A stretch of DNA of 64,000 bases from Planomonospora parontospora (lineage in GTDB: Bacteria; Actinomycetota; Actinomycetes; Streptosporangiales; Streptosporangiaceae). The notes below the pieces were generated by a model. That model searched no databases. It was not told where the DNA came from and saw nothing but the letters and a program-made list of their open reading frames with translations. Positions within the stretch are counted from its first letter, which is position 1, and the number at the start of each line of letters is the position of its first letter. This document shows, piece after piece, positions 32,908-42,960 of the stretch. The position numbers and the translations under genes are program-made. The stretch is taken from the NCBI GenBank assembly GCA_014647935.1, contig BMQD01000021.1, positions 1 through 64,000 of the forward strand. Reading direction: 5' to 3'.

Positions 32908-34821
32908 TCAGGGCTTCTTCTCCGGGGCCGCGCCGCGCATCGTGAAGTTGTCGAAGCCCGTCTTCAGGGTGGCGCCGCTGCTCTCCCCGACCCGGACGAT
33001 CATGCCGAGCTCACCCGGCGGCAGCGGGTCGGGGTCCGTGACGGACTGCACCCGGGTGCCGTCGACCCACATGGTGAGCTGCATCCCCTCCGAGCCGGCC
33101 GAGCACTCGGCCTGGAGCCGGACGGGCTTGCCCTTCGTCACCTCCACCGGGGCCGGTTCGGTCAGGTCGCCGCCGGCGCTCTTGACCGCCCTGCGGATGC
33201 GGGCCTTGCCCGAGGTGTCGATCAGGAACTCGTAGCGGGTCGCCTCCGTGGCGTCCGCGCCCCGGCAGAACAGCCCGTACTCGCCGGCGCCCGTGCTGCC
33301 GTTGCGGACCGTGACGTCGGCCCCGAGGAGCAGCCGGCCGGGGATGGTCGGGGTGGGGCTGGCGGCGGGGTCCGGGGTCGCGGGCGGGGCGGTCGCGAAG
33401 GGCACCGGCGCGGTGATGCGCTGGACGGCGTTCTCGCCGTCGGCGTCGACGGCGTAGTGCCCCTCGGGTGCGTAGCCGTACTTGCCGCCGTTCGCGGGGT
33501 CGTAGGTCCCGCTCCAGTCGCTCTTCTGGGTGAAGTCGTCCTGGTAGAGCAGGGTCAGGTCGGTGGGGGGCCCGCTCGGCGAGAAGGCGAGGTAGAGCCC
33601 GAAGCCGCCCGCCGCGACGAGGGCCGCGACCGCCGCGCCGGCGATCAGCTTCTTGCGCCGGACGGCCTCGGCCGGAGCACCGCCCGCGCGCCCGCGTCCC
33701 CCGTCGCCCCCGGCCGGGAGCCGCGTGTCGTCCTGCGCCCAGGAGCCACCCGATCCCACCGGTACGGCGTGCGCGCCCGCCCCGGCCGCGGGGGTGGGGT
33801 CACCCGGCCCGCCCGGCACGGCGTACGGGCCCGGGGCGGCCGGTGCGGTCGGGGCCCCCGGCCCGCCCGGTACGGCGTGCGTTCCGGAACCGGCGGACCC
33901 GCCCGGGACGTGGGGCCCGCCCGGCCCGGACCCCGCCCAGGCGGCGGGTTCGGCCAGGGTGGGCGGGCTCTGCTGCCAGACCGCCTGGACCGAGTGCGCG
34001 GTCTGCTCGGGCGCGGCCGAGCGGCCGACCAGGTGGTCGAGGAGCTGCTGGGAGGTGGGCCGCCGTCCCGGGTCCTTGTCCATCGCGTGGGCCACCAGCT
34101 CGCGCAGGCCGGCCTCCATGCCCTCCAGCACGGGCTCGGTGTTGAGCACCTGGTACAGCACCGCGTGCAGGGCCTCGCCGCCGAACGGCGCCCGGCCGCT
34201 GGCCGCGAACGCGACCAGGCAGCCCCAGGAGAACACGTCGCAGGCGGGGGAGACCGGCTCGCCGCGCAGCACCTCCGGCGCCATGTAGCGGGGCGTGCCG
34301 ATGATCTCGCCGGTCCCGGTGACGCCGCTGAGCGTGTCGAGGGCCCGGGCGATGCCGAAGTCGATCACTCGGGGGCCGACGGGGGAGAGCAGCACGTTGG
34401 ACGGTTTCAGGTCGCGGTGCACGACCCCGGCCCCGTGGATCGCGGTCAGCGCGGTGGCCACGCCGACCGCGAGCGCGTCGAGGCTGGAACCCCGGAGCGG
34501 GCCGCCCGAGCGCACGGCCTCCTCCAGGTTGGGCCCGGGCACGAACTCGGTGACCACGTAGAGCTGATCGCCGTCGAGCGCGGCCTCCAGCACCGCGGCC
34601 GTGCAGAACCGCCGCACCCGCTGGGCCGCGTCGGCCTCCCGCCGGAAGCGCATCCGGAACTGCTCGTGCTGGCTGTACTCGGAGTTGATCACCTTGAGGG
34701 CGGCCCGCTGGCCGTCGGGGGCCTGCCCGAGGTAGACGGTTCCCATGCCGCCCCGGCCCAGCCGGCTGAGCACTCGGTATCGCCCGATCTGCAGGGGGTC
34801 ACCCGGACTGAGGTTGTTCAC
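32908..34821 (-). CDS. Membrane Ser/Thr protein kinase with extracellular sensor domain
   Basis: A 637-residue Hanks-type kinase. The catalytic domain (about 10-265) has the glycine loop GRGGMGTVYLG, Lys in AALKV, HRDLKPSN, DFGIA and APEV. A Pro/Gly-rich juxtamembrane linker (about 270-400) with several near-copies of a PGG-rich unit leads to one membrane helix, KLIAGAAVAALVAAGGFGLYL. Outside is a roughly 200-residue beta-rich domain beginning DDFTQKSDWSG, resembling LamG-like or 3-keto-disaccharide hydrolase-like folds, which often bind glycans. The GTG start has TTAGG upstream; a TTG six codons earlier is possible. It is expected to sense something outside the cell and phosphorylate cytoplasmic proteins. 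Confidence 0.9.
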   Translation of the reverse strand: MNNLSPGDPLQIGRYRVLSRLGRGGMGTVYLGQAPDGQRAALKVINSEYSQHEQFRMRFRREADAAQRVRRFCTAAVLEAALDGDQLYVVTEFVPGPNLEEAVRSGGPLRGSSLDALAVGVATALTAIHGAGVVHRDLKPSNVLLSPVGPRVIDFGIARALDTLSGVTGTGEIIGTPRYMAPEVLRGEPVSPACDVFSWGCLVAFAASGRAPFGGEALHAVLYQVLNTEPVLEGMEAGLRELVAHAMDKDPGRRPTSQQLLDHLVGRSAAPEQTAHSVQAVWQQSPPTLAEPAAWAGSGPGGPHVPGGSAGSGTHAVPGGPGAPTAPAAPGPYAVPGGPGDPTPAAGAGAHAVPVGSGGSWAQDDTRLPAGGDGGRGRAGGAPAEAVRRKKLIAGAAVAALVAAGGFGLYLAFSPSGPPTDLTLLYQDDFTQKSDWSGTYDPANGGKYGYAPEGHYAVDADGENAVQRITAPVPFATAPPATPDPAASPTPTIPGRLLLGADVTVRNGSTGAGEYGLFCRGADATEATRYEFLIDTSGKARIRRAVKSAGGDLTEPAPVEVTKGKPVRLQAECSAGSEGMQLTMWVDGTRVQSVTDPDPLPPGELGMIVRVGESSGATLKTGFDNFTMRGAAPEKKP

Positions 34822-34970
34822 CGTGATACCTAACCGCAAAAACGCCGTCGTATGGGGAGCTCAGCGTACCGAGATCCCCACGCGGGCATCAGCCTGCGGC
34901 GGGAGCGGCCGGGACCGGGAGGCCGACCGGCCCGGTGGCGGCGGGGGAGGGGAGAGCCGCTCCGGGCGCG

Positions 34971-35723
34971 TCAGAAGCCCTGGTAGGCCAGCCCCTGGAC
35001 CTCCGAGCCGACCGGATCGGCCGCCATGCGGACGCGGTGCAGGACGCTCTCCGTCTGGATCCTGGTGATCCGCCGGACCGTGGCCCCGCACAGCAGGGCG
35101 GAGACGGTCACGACGGCCAGCTCGACCGGGCCGATGCCGGTGAGGTCCGCCACCCCGGGGGCGGGGGAGAGGAAGAGCCGCAGGAGGAGGGCGAGTGCGG
35201 CCAGCCAGCTCAGCCACCAGGCGGCGAGCAGCGCCAGCCAGGAGGCGCGGTGGTCGGCCGGTGTACGGGAGGCCCGCCAGAGGCGGTCCACCAGCACCGG
35301 CGGGGCGACCAGGTTGAGCCCGGGGGTGAACCAGGCCGCCAGGACCGGTGCCGCGGAAGGACGGGAAGGGGCGCCGGGAGAGGGGCGGGACCCGGGGGCG
35401 CCGGAGGAGGGGCGGGAAGGGGCGCCGGCGGTCTCCGCGGCGTACCGCCTGGCCCGCGCCAGCCAGACGAGGTGGGCGGCGCCCGCGGCGGCCGTGGTGA
35501 CGGCCACCAGGATGACCAGGACGGCGAAGACGGTGACCGGGCCGACGAGGGCCTGCGCGCCGGGGGCGCGCGGATCGCCGCCGAGCGCCGCGATCTCCTG
35601 GGCCAGCCGCTCGCCGCGGGCCTGCTCGAACACGGTGAGGGCGGTGACCGCGCAGATCTGCAGGACGAGGGCCGCCTGGACGGCCGAGGCGGGCCTCGTG
35701 CTGGGCGGCGGGACAGAGCGCAT
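34971..35723 (-). CDS. DUF4328-like membrane protein
   Basis: A 250-residue membrane protein with about four hydrophobic segments. The segment AAWFTPGLNLVAPPVLVDRL followed by WRAS matches the W...P..NL..P...L..LW pattern of DUF4328 proteins. A Pro/Ser/Gly-rich loop (about 98-125) made of short repeats separates the two halves. GGGGGGA precedes the ATG. The function is unknown; such genes often lie next to kinase genes in actinomycetes, as here. The 149 bases toward the kinase gene contain no gene. Confidence 0.7.
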   Translation of the reverse strand: MRSVPPPSTRPASAVQAALVLQICAVTALTVFEQARGERLAQEIAALGGDPRAPGAQALVGPVTVFAVLVILVAVTTAAAGAAHLVWLARARRYAAETAGAPSRPSSGAPGSRPSPGAPSRPSAAPVLAAWFTPGLNLVAPPVLVDRLWRASRTPADHRASWLALLAAWWLSWLAALALLLRLFLSPAPGVADLTGIGPVELAVVTVSALLCGATVRRITRIQTESVLHRVRMAADPVGSEVQGLAYQGF

Positions 35724-35789
35724 GTGAATCTCCCCCCGGCATGCGCTGAAGGACTTGACTCTCTTCTATCCCGTCAGCGCCTCCGCCAA

Positions 35790-36440
35790 TCAACTCACCA
35801 CGCCGGACTCCCACGCCCACGCGGCGATCTCCACACGGTTTCTCGCCCCGAGCTTGCCCTGGATGCTGCCCAGGTGCGTCTTGACCGTGGACAGCGAGAC
35901 GAACAGCTCGGCGGCGACCTCCTGGTTGGTCCGGCCCCGGGCCACCAGCCGCACGACGTCCAGCTCCCGCTCCGTCAGCGGCTCGACCAGCGGCCGGGAA
36001 CGCCCTTCCCGGGGGCGGGCCAGGTGTTCCAGCAGGCGCACGGTCACCGAGGGGGAGACCAGCGCGTCCCCGGCGGCGGCGGCACGGATCGCCTCGATCA
36101 GCAGCGTCGGCCCGCTGTCCTTGAGCAGGAACCCGGTCGCGCCCGCCCGCAGCGCCCCGTAGACGTACTCGTCCAGGTCGAAGGTGGTGACGATGACCAC
36201 CCGCATCGGGTCGGGGACGCCGGGGCCGGCCAGCAGCCGGGTGGCCTCCAGGCCGTCCAGCCGGGGCATCCGGATGTCGAGCAGGCACACGTCGGGCCGA
36301 AACCGCCGGGCGTGCTCGACCGCCTCGGCGCCGTCCGCGACGGTCGCCACGACCTCCATGTCGGCCTGGGCGTCCAGGATCATCTGGAAGCCGGTCCGCA
36401 CCAGCTGCTGGTCGTCGGCGATGAGCACCCGAATCGTCAC
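35790..36440 (-). CDS. NarL/LuxR-type response regulator
   Basis: A 216-residue response regulator. The receiver domain has the acidic pair in IADDQQLVR, the phospho-acceptor Asp in CLLDIRMPRLDG and Lys in LLKDSG. The output domain is a LuxR helix-turn-helix, LTERELDVVRLVARGRTNQE and then VSLSTVKTHL. The start chosen is GTG, giving MTIRVLIADD as in close family members; a longer reading adds 15 residues. No histidine kinase is encoded beside it. It is divergent from the ABC transporter genes and may control them. Confidence 0.92.
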   Translation of the reverse strand: MTIRVLIADDQQLVRTGFQMILDAQADMEVVATVADGAEAVEHARRFRPDVCLLDIRMPRLDGLEATRLLAGPGVPDPMRVVIVTTFDLDEYVYGALRAGATGFLLKDSGPTLLIEAIRAAAAGDALVSPSVTVRLLEHLARPREGRSRPLVEPLTERELDVVRLVARGRTNQEVAAELFVSLSTVKTHLGSIQGKLGARNRVEIAAWAWESGVVS

Positions 36441-36492
36441 CCGGCTGATTCTGCCAGCCCCGCGCGGCGGGTCGTTCCCATCCATCCGACTT

Positions 36493-36535
36493 TCGGCCGA
36501 TCGGGCACCTCGGAGGATCGCACGCTCGGCCGATC
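36493..36535. promoter_or_regulatory. Direct repeat in the divergent promoter region
   Basis: TCGGCCGATC occurs twice with starts 33 bases apart, about three helical turns, between the response regulator and the ABC transporter. Same-face spacing fits binding by a dimeric regulator such as the adjacent one. Each copy is itself close to palindromic. Confidence 0.45.
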
Positions 36536-36568
36536 CGCCGGGACCCTCGGACGGGCGAGGGTGCTCCC

Positions 36569-37246
36569 ATGACTTCTGTTGTCCTCGAGGGATACGGCTT
36601 GACCAAGCGGTTCGGCCCGGCGACGGCGCTGGCGGGCGTCGGACTGGCGATCGGCCGCGGCGAGGCCGTGGCCATCATGGGTCCGAGCGGGTCGGGCAAG
36701 TCGACCCTGCTGCACTGCCTGGCCGGGATCATGAAGCCGGACGAGGGGGAGGTGCGCCTGCTCGGGCAGCGCGTCGACACGATGGGGGAGCGGGAGCGCA
36801 GCGCCCTGCGCCGGACGCGGTTCGGATTCGTCTTCCAGTTCGGCCAGCTCCTGCCCGAGCTCCCGGCCGACGAGAACGTCGCGCTGCCGCTGATGCTGGG
36901 CGGCGTCTCCCGGCGCGACGCCGTACGGCGGGCGCGGGAGTGGTTCGGCCCGCTCGGCCTGGGCGGCATGGAGGAGCGGAGGCCCGGTGAGCTGTCCGGC
37001 GGGCAGGCCCAGCGGGTGGCGATCGCCCGCGCCCTGGTCACCAGGCCCGCGGTGGTGTTCGCCGACGAGCCGACCGGCGCGCTCGACCAGACCACCGGGC
37101 ACGACACGATGCGCCTGCTGGTGGAGGCGACCCGGGGCGGCGACGCCTCGCTGGTGGTGGTCACCCATGACCCGCAGGTGGCCCGCTGGTGCGACCGCAC
37201 CGTCGAGGTCCGCGACGGCCGGATCATGACCGGGGTGGGAGCGTGA
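36569..37246 (+). CDS. ABC transporter ATPase (MacB/LolD-like)
   Basis: A 225-residue ATPase with Walker A GPSGSGKST, signature LSGGQAQRVAIARAL, Walker B VVFADEPTGALD and the switch His in VVTHDPQ. The FVFQFGQLLPELPADENVAL stretch is typical of the MacB/LolD/FtsE group, whose partners are FtsX-like permeases. The GTG of the permease gene overlaps its stop. It probably powers lipid, peptide or antibiotic extrusion or mechanotransmission rather than bulk transport. Confidence 0.92.
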   Translation: MTSVVLEGYGLTKRFGPATALAGVGLAIGRGEAVAIMGPSGSGKSTLLHCLAGIMKPDEGEVRLLGQRVDTMGERERSALRRTRFGFVFQFGQLLPELPADENVALPLMLGGVSRRDAVRRAREWFGPLGLGGMEERRPGELSGGQAQRVAIARALVTRPAVVFADEPTGALDQTTGHDTMRLLVEATRGGDASLVVVTHDPQVARWCDRTVEVRDGRIMTGVGA

Positions 37247-39288
37247 GGGCAGCGCTGGGACTCGGCTGGCGGCTGCTGCGCGCGGGCGGCCGCAAGGGGC
37301 TGCTGGGCGCGGCCCTGACCGCGCTGGCGGTGACGGTCTCCACCGCGCTGCTGCTCTTCGCGGTCTCCGCGAACCTCGCCTTCGAGGGGCGGGGCGACCG
37401 GGAGGCGTGGCGCAACCCGGTCCCGGCGCAGGGGCGGGCGGTGGCCGTCCAGTCCGTCCGCGTGGACTACGTGCGCGACGAGCGGATCACGGTCGTGGAG
37501 CTGGCCGCGCTGGAGCCGGGAGCGCCGCCGCCCCCGGGGCTGGACCGCTTCCCCGCGCCGGGCGAGGTCTGGCTCTCCCCGGCCCTGGCCGAGCTCGCCC
37601 GCAGGCTCCCGGCCGACCAGCTGGCCGGCCGGTTCGCGGGCGGGCGCGGCGGGACGGTCGGGGACGAGGCGCTGGTCCACCCCGGCGAACTGGTCGCCGT
37701 GCGGGGCTGGGCGCCGGACTCCCCGGTCCTGGCCGGGAAGGGGACCGACGAGCCGCGGGGCGAGGTCGCGCCCACCCGGATCTCGGATTTCACCGGGGAG
37801 CCGACGCCCGACGCGCAGGGCTACCGGATCCTCGCGCTGATCGCGAGCGTGCTGATGGCCGTGCCGCTGCTGGTGTTCGGGGGCGCGGCGGCCCGGCTCA
37901 CCGTGGCCCGGCGCGACCAGCGCCTGGCGGCGCTCCGCCTGGTCGGCGCCACCCCGGGCCAGGTGGTCGCGATGACCGCCGCCGAGGCGGTGATCACCGC
38001 GTTCGCCGGGGCGGTCGCGGGGACGCTCCTGTACGTCCTGCTGATCCCGCCGCTCACCGGGATCGAGATCGCCGGCGGCTCGTGGTTCGCCGCCGACCTG
38101 TGGCCGGGCGTGCCGTACACGCTCGCCGTGCTGGCGGCCGTGCCGCTGCTGGTGGGCCTGTCGGCGGTGGTCGGCCTGCGCCGGGTCGTGGTCGGACCGC
38201 TGGGCGTGGCCAAGCGGGAGACCCCGCCGGGGATGCGCTTCGTCCGGGTCGCGGTGCTGCTGGCCGTCCTGGCCGTGGTGCCCACGCTCAGCGTCGGCAG
38301 CGGCGGCGGGATGATCGCGGTGGTGCTGGGCCTGGCCTTCCTCTCGATCAACCTGGCCGGCCCGTGGGTGGTCGGCCTGATCGGCAGGATCACCGCGGGT
38401 ACGGCGCGCGGGCCCGCCCGGCTGCTGGCCGGCCGGCGGCTGGTGGACGACCCCAGGGCGGCCTGGCGGACCGTGAGCGGGGTGGCGTTGACCGGGTTCG
38501 TGGCGGGGTTCGTGGTCCTGCTGAACCCGTCGGCCGACCTGCTGGGTGAGGCGGACGCCTCGCGGCTGCGCCTCTCCGTCCCCGCGGCCCGGGCGGACGC
38601 GGTCGCCGCCGGGGCCCGCGAGCGGCTGACCGCGGCGGGAGTGCGCGCCGGGACCGAGATCACCGGCGAGGGCGGGGAGAAGGTGCTCGTCGTCGCGCTC
38701 GGCGGCGGCCGGGCGGCGGCACCGGGAAAATCGGGGAAGGGGGAGAAGGCGGACACCCCGGTGGACGCCCTGGTGGACGCCCCGGTGGACGCCCGGGTGG
38801 ACGCGGCGCTGGTCGACCGGGCCCGCACCGCGCTCGACGGCCTGGTCCCCGGCCGGCGTGCGACCTCCACCGCCGACGACGACCGGTTCGGCCACGTGCT
38901 GATCGGCGACATCGGCACCGGGACGATCGTGGTGCTCACGGTCTCGTTCCTGGTCGCGGTGGTCAGCGCCGGGATCACCGCCGTCTCCTCCGTCCTCGAC
39001 CGGCGGCAGACCTACGCGCTGCTCCGCCTGGCGGGCACTCCGCTGCAGGTCCTGGACCGGGCCCGGCGCGCCGAGACGCTCATCCCGCTGGCCGTCATGG
39101 GCGGCGGCTCGATCGCGGTCGGCCTGTTCTGCGCGCTCCCGTTCGCGATCACCGGGCTGGACGCCGGCGGGCTGGCCACCCTGCTCGCCTGCGTGCTCCT
39201 GGGTTTCGCCGGGGTGGTCGGCGCCGGGGCCGCGAGCGCCCCGGTGCTCCGCTCGGTCACCGAGAACCCCGCGCCGCGCCCGGACTGA
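37243..39288 (+). CDS. FtsX-like ABC permease
   Basis: A 681-residue membrane protein with one N-terminal helix (LLGAALTALAVTVSTALLLF), a large extracytoplasmic domain, an FtsX-type helix group (ILALIASVLMAVPLLVFGGA and onward with RLVGATPGQV), a second soluble region and a second FtsX group at the end (YALLRLAGTPLQVLDRAR). Duplicated FtsX modules are usual in MacB-like exporters of Gram-positive bacteria. A short run of VDA(L/P/R)VDA repeats lies near residues 505-525. It overlaps the ATPase gene (GTGA). Confidence 0.9.
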   Translation: MRAALGLGWRLLRAGGRKGLLGAALTALAVTVSTALLLFAVSANLAFEGRGDREAWRNPVPAQGRAVAVQSVRVDYVRDERITVVELAALEPGAPPPPGLDRFPAPGEVWLSPALAELARRLPADQLAGRFAGGRGGTVGDEALVHPGELVAVRGWAPDSPVLAGKGTDEPRGEVAPTRISDFTGEPTPDAQGYRILALIASVLMAVPLLVFGGAAARLTVARRDQRLAALRLVGATPGQVVAMTAAEAVITAFAGAVAGTLLYVLLIPPLTGIEIAGGSWFAADLWPGVPYTLAVLAAVPLLVGLSAVVGLRRVVVGPLGVAKRETPPGMRFVRVAVLLAVLAVVPTLSVGSGGGMIAVVLGLAFLSINLAGPWVVGLIGRITAGTARGPARLLAGRRLVDDPRAAWRTVSGVALTGFVAGFVVLLNPSADLLGEADASRLRLSVPAARADAVAAGARERLTAAGVRAGTEITGEGGEKVLVVALGGGRAAAPGKSGKGEKADTPVDALVDAPVDARVDAALVDRARTALDGLVPGRRATSTADDDRFGHVLIGDIGTGTIVVLTVSFLVAVVSAGITAVSSVLDRRQTYALLRLAGTPLQVLDRARRAETLIPLAVMGGGSIAVGLFCALPFAITGLDAGGLATLLACVLLGFAGVVGAGAASAPVLRSVTENPAPRPD

Positions 39289-39323
39289 TCCGCCCTGCGT
39301 CCGGGCTGATCCGCCCCGTGCCC

Positions 39324-39368
39324 GGCGCCGGTGCCCGCCGGTCCGGGGGAGCGGCGGGCATCGGCGCC
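39324..39368. terminator. Bidirectional hairpin between convergent genes
   Basis: A 17-bp stem (one G-T wobble) with an 11-base loop, built from GGCGCCGGTGCCCGCCG and its partner. It lies between the permease stop and the LLM oxidoreductase stop, so it can serve both transcripts. Confidence 0.75.
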
Positions 39369-39370
39369 GC

Positions 39371-40405
<1,035 letters not shown>

Positions 40406-40438
40406 GGTCGGGCCTCTCGTCCGGGTGCGCCATCGTAT

Positions 40439-40452
40439 TGGAACACGTTCTA
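40439..40452. promoter_or_regulatory. KstR-like operator box
   Basis: TGGAACACGTTCTA fits the KstR consensus TNNAACNNGTTNNA at every defined position. It is about 34 bases before the LLM oxidoreductase start and 57 before the sulfatase start, in their divergent promoter region. Confidence 0.6.
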
Positions 40453-40508
40453 TTTCACTTTGCGAAAGGCCCGGTGTCGAGATCGGGGCTTTGGGGAAAC
40501 GTGACACT

Positions 40509-42005
40509 GTGCTGAACGCTGCCCGTAAGGCTTTATGCCTGTTTCCTCTGCTCATCCTGGTCTCGGCCACGGTTCCGGCTGCGGCCGAGGCGCCTCGGCG
40601 CCCCAATATCGTGCTGATCCTGGTCGATGATCTGGGGATGGGAGATCTGGAGAAATTTCCGAACATCTGGAACGAGTTCGTCCGGTCGGGCGCCGGTTTC
40701 AGCAGGTTCTTCGTGCCCAACTCCTGGTGCTGCCCGTCCCGCGCGTCCATCCTCCGCTCCCAGTACGTGCACAGTCATGGCGTGCTGACCAACACCGCCC
40801 CCAAAGGGGGGTTCGGGAAGTTCTACCGGGATGATCTGGAACGTTCCACGATAGGGACCTGGATGAAGAACGCCGGCTACCGGACCGGCCTGATGGGCAA
40901 GTACCTCAACCACTATCCGGGCCCCGCCCCCGCCACCCACGTGTCCCGGGGCTGGGACGAGTGGCACGTGCCGGTGCGCAGGCTGTACGACGAGTACGGC
41001 TACACGCTGAACGAGAACGGCAGAGTCAGGGCCTACGGCTCCGCGCCCGAGGACTACCTGACCGACGTGCTCAGCGCGAAGGCGGACGCGTTCGTCTCAC
41101 GGGGGGGCGACCCCTTCTTCCTCTACCTCGCGCCGGTCGCCCCGCACCTGCCGGCCAACCACGCGCTCCGGCACCGCGACGCCTTCACCGGCTACACGGC
41201 TCCGCGCCCGCCCTCCTTCGACCAGGAGGACGTCGCCGCCGAGCCGCTGTGGCTGCGCTCGCGCAAGCGGCTGACCCCGGAGCGGATCGAGCGGACCGAC
41301 GAGATCTACCGCGACCGGCTGCGGGCCATGCTCGGCGTGGACGACATGGTCGGATCCCTGGTCCGGAGCCTGCGCGCGGCCGGGAAGCTGGACGACACCT
41401 ACCTGTTCTTCGGCTCCGACAACGGGTTCCACCTGGGGCAGCACCGGCTCGGGCAGGGCAAGACGACCCCGTTCGACGAGAGCATCAGGGTGCCGATGTT
41501 CGTCCGGGGGCCGGGGATCCAGCCCGGCCGGACCGTCACGGAGGTGGCCTCCACCGTGGACCTCGCCCCGACCTTCGCCGGACTCGCCGGCGCCCGGCTG
41601 CCCGGCTTCGTCGAGGGCCGTTCCCTGCTCCCCCTGCTGCACGGCCGGACCCCGACCGGCTGGCGCCGGAACGTGCTGGTCGAGTTCCACCGGCCGGGGA
41701 AGGCGAAGCCCGCGGCTCCGGCCCGGATCCCGGCCTACCAGGCGATGCGTACCGCCCGGCACACCTTCGTCCGCTACGCGACCGGAGAGCACCAGCTCTA
41801 CGATCTCGCCTCCGACCCCTACCAGCTGCGCAACCTGGCCGGGAGGGTGCCCCGCTCGGTGATCGCCCGGTTCGAGCGCCAGCTCGACGCCCTGGTCGCC
41901 TGCTCCGGCGCGTCCTGCCGCGTCGCCGACGCGGCCTCCCCGCCGGAGTTCTCCGTCCCGCCTCTGGAGATCACGGGCTCCGTCCTCCCCCGCTCCGCGT
42001 TGTGA
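40509..42005 (+). CDS. Secreted sulfatase (type I, formylglycine-dependent)
   Basis: A 498-residue sulfatase with a signal peptide (ARKALCLFPLLILVSATVPA, cleavage near AEA). The modification motif C-x-P-S-R is present as CCPSR with Cys74, to be converted to formylglycine. Metal ligands are seen in LILVDDLGMGD and in GSDNGFHLGQHRLGQGKTTP. The C-terminal subdomain ends with YDLASDPYQLRNLA, as in arylsulfatase and N-acetylglucosamine-6-sulfatase relatives. It should remove sulfate from sugars or aryl esters outside the cell. GTG is chosen because it directly precedes the signal peptide and has GGGGAAA upstream. Confidence 0.92.
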   Translation: MLNAARKALCLFPLLILVSATVPAAAEAPRRPNIVLILVDDLGMGDLEKFPNIWNEFVRSGAGFSRFFVPNSWCCPSRASILRSQYVHSHGVLTNTAPKGGFGKFYRDDLERSTIGTWMKNAGYRTGLMGKYLNHYPGPAPATHVSRGWDEWHVPVRRLYDEYGYTLNENGRVRAYGSAPEDYLTDVLSAKADAFVSRGGDPFFLYLAPVAPHLPANHALRHRDAFTGYTAPRPPSFDQEDVAAEPLWLRSRKRLTPERIERTDEIYRDRLRAMLGVDDMVGSLVRSLRAAGKLDDTYLFFGSDNGFHLGQHRLGQGKTTPFDESIRVPMFVRGPGIQPGRTVTEVASTVDLAPTFAGLAGARLPGFVEGRSLLPLLHGRTPTGWRRNVLVEFHRPGKAKPAAPARIPAYQAMRTARHTFVRYATGEHQLYDLASDPYQLRNLAGRVPRSVIARFERQLDALVACSGASCRVADAASPPEFSVPPLEITGSVLPRSAL

Positions 42006-42095
42006 CCGGTCCCGTGCGGCGGGCGGCGATCCCGGCGGTACGGCTCGCCCCAGCGGTACGGCCCGCCCCGGGTGGGCGGCCCGTTCCGGCCGGGA

Positions 42096-42872
42096 TCAGC
42101 CCGCCGAGTCCGGAGCGTCCGCCGGGCCCGGAGTGCCTGCCGAGTCCGGAGCGTCCGCCGGGCCCGTCGGGTCCGCCGGATCCCGCAGGTCCGGGTAGGC
42201 GCGGGTGAGGTGGTCGGCGATCGCGGCGGCCGCCTCCTCGGCGTCGCCGGACGCGATCGCCTCGTAGATCCGCCGGTGGTCGTCCATGAGCGGGTCGGTG
42301 ACGCCGAGCCGCTCGACGGCCTCGACGGCGTGGCGCTGCACCGTGGCGCGCAGGGCGTGCATCGTGGCCGCGAGCAGGCGGTTGCCGGAGAGCTCGGCGA
42401 TCGTGAGGTGGAACTCGGCATCGTGCAGGACGAACTCGTCGGCGCTCCCGGCCCGGTCCATCCGCGCCAGCGCCGCCCGCAGCCGGTCCAGGTGACCGGG
42501 GGTGACGTTCCCGGCCGCGTGCCGTACCGCCCACTGCTCGATCATCATCCGGGTCTCGGCGACCTCGCGCATGGAGAGGCTGGACAGGCCCACGTGCAGC
42601 CGGAGCAGGTCGGCGAGGGCCGCGGCGGGGCGGGCGGTGAGCACCGCGCCCGCGTCGGGGCCCCGGCCGGCCTGCGAGGCGACCACGCCCAGCGTCTCCA
42701 GCACCCGCAGCGCCTCGCGCACCGACGAGCGGCCGACCCGGAGCTGCTCGGCGAGCTGCCGCTCACCCGGCAGCCGGTCGCCGACCACGAGGCCGTCCTC
42801 CGCGATGCGCCGCTCGATCTGGGCGATCACGTCCTCGAACGCCCGGGTGCGCCGGACCGGCTCCCATCCCAT
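42096..42872 (-). CDS. FadR/GntR-family regulator of the lut operon (LutR-like)
   Basis: A 258-residue GntR-type repressor. The N-terminal winged helix contains LVVGDRLPGERQLAEQLRVG and SSVREALRVLETLGVV. The C-terminal FCD ligand domain has the metal-binding set in DAEFHLTIAELSGN, MDDHRRIYEAI and DHLTRAY. The tail is a Pro/Ala/Gly/Asp repeat made by a 28-bp DNA duplication. It is divergent from lutABC, with its likely operator in the gap, so it probably senses lactate or a related 2-hydroxy acid. Confidence 0.9.
   Translation of the reverse strand: MGWEPVRRTRAFEDVIAQIERRIAEDGLVVGDRLPGERQLAEQLRVGRSSVREALRVLETLGVVASQAGRGPDAGAVLTARPAAALADLLRLHVGLSSLSMREVAETRMMIEQWAVRHAAGNVTPGHLDRLRAALARMDRAGSADEFVLHDAEFHLTIAELSGNRLLAATMHALRATVQRHAVEAVERLGVTDPLMDDHRRIYEAIASGDAEEAAAAIADHLTRAYPDLRDPADPTGPADAPDSAGTPGPADAPDSAG
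42103..42166 (-). repeat. 28-bp direct repeat at the 3' end of the regulator gene
   Basis: Two identical 28-bp copies, 36 bases apart start to start, encode the PADAPDSAG-type duplication at the C-terminus of the FadR-type regulator. The 36-bp period keeps the frame and equals the period of the lutB minisatellite. Confidence 0.75.
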
Positions 42873-42913
42873 GCCGTCTCCCTCGCCGTGGTGGGGTGGT
42901 CCTTGTCGGGACC

Positions 42914-42944
42914 TATGGTCTGACCATACTGTGGTCAGACCATA
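42914..42944. promoter_or_regulatory. Paired FadR/LutR-type operator
   Basis: A perfect 13-bp inverted repeat (TATGGTCTGACCA, 5-base spacer, TGGTCAGACCATA). Each half contains its own palindrome, TGGTCTGACCA and TGGTCAGACCA, matching the TNGTNNNACNA pattern of FCD-type GntR regulators. The centres are 16 bp apart. It lies 16 bases before the lutA start and 42 before the regulator start. Confidence 0.8.
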
Positions 42945-42960
42945 AGCCGGAAGGAGCGCC

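Noticed and set aside
34861-38895. Minus-strand frame of 1344 residues, checked as a possible missing histidine kinase
   Set aside because: It contains no kinase boxes. It reads through the response regulator and ABC genes out of frame.
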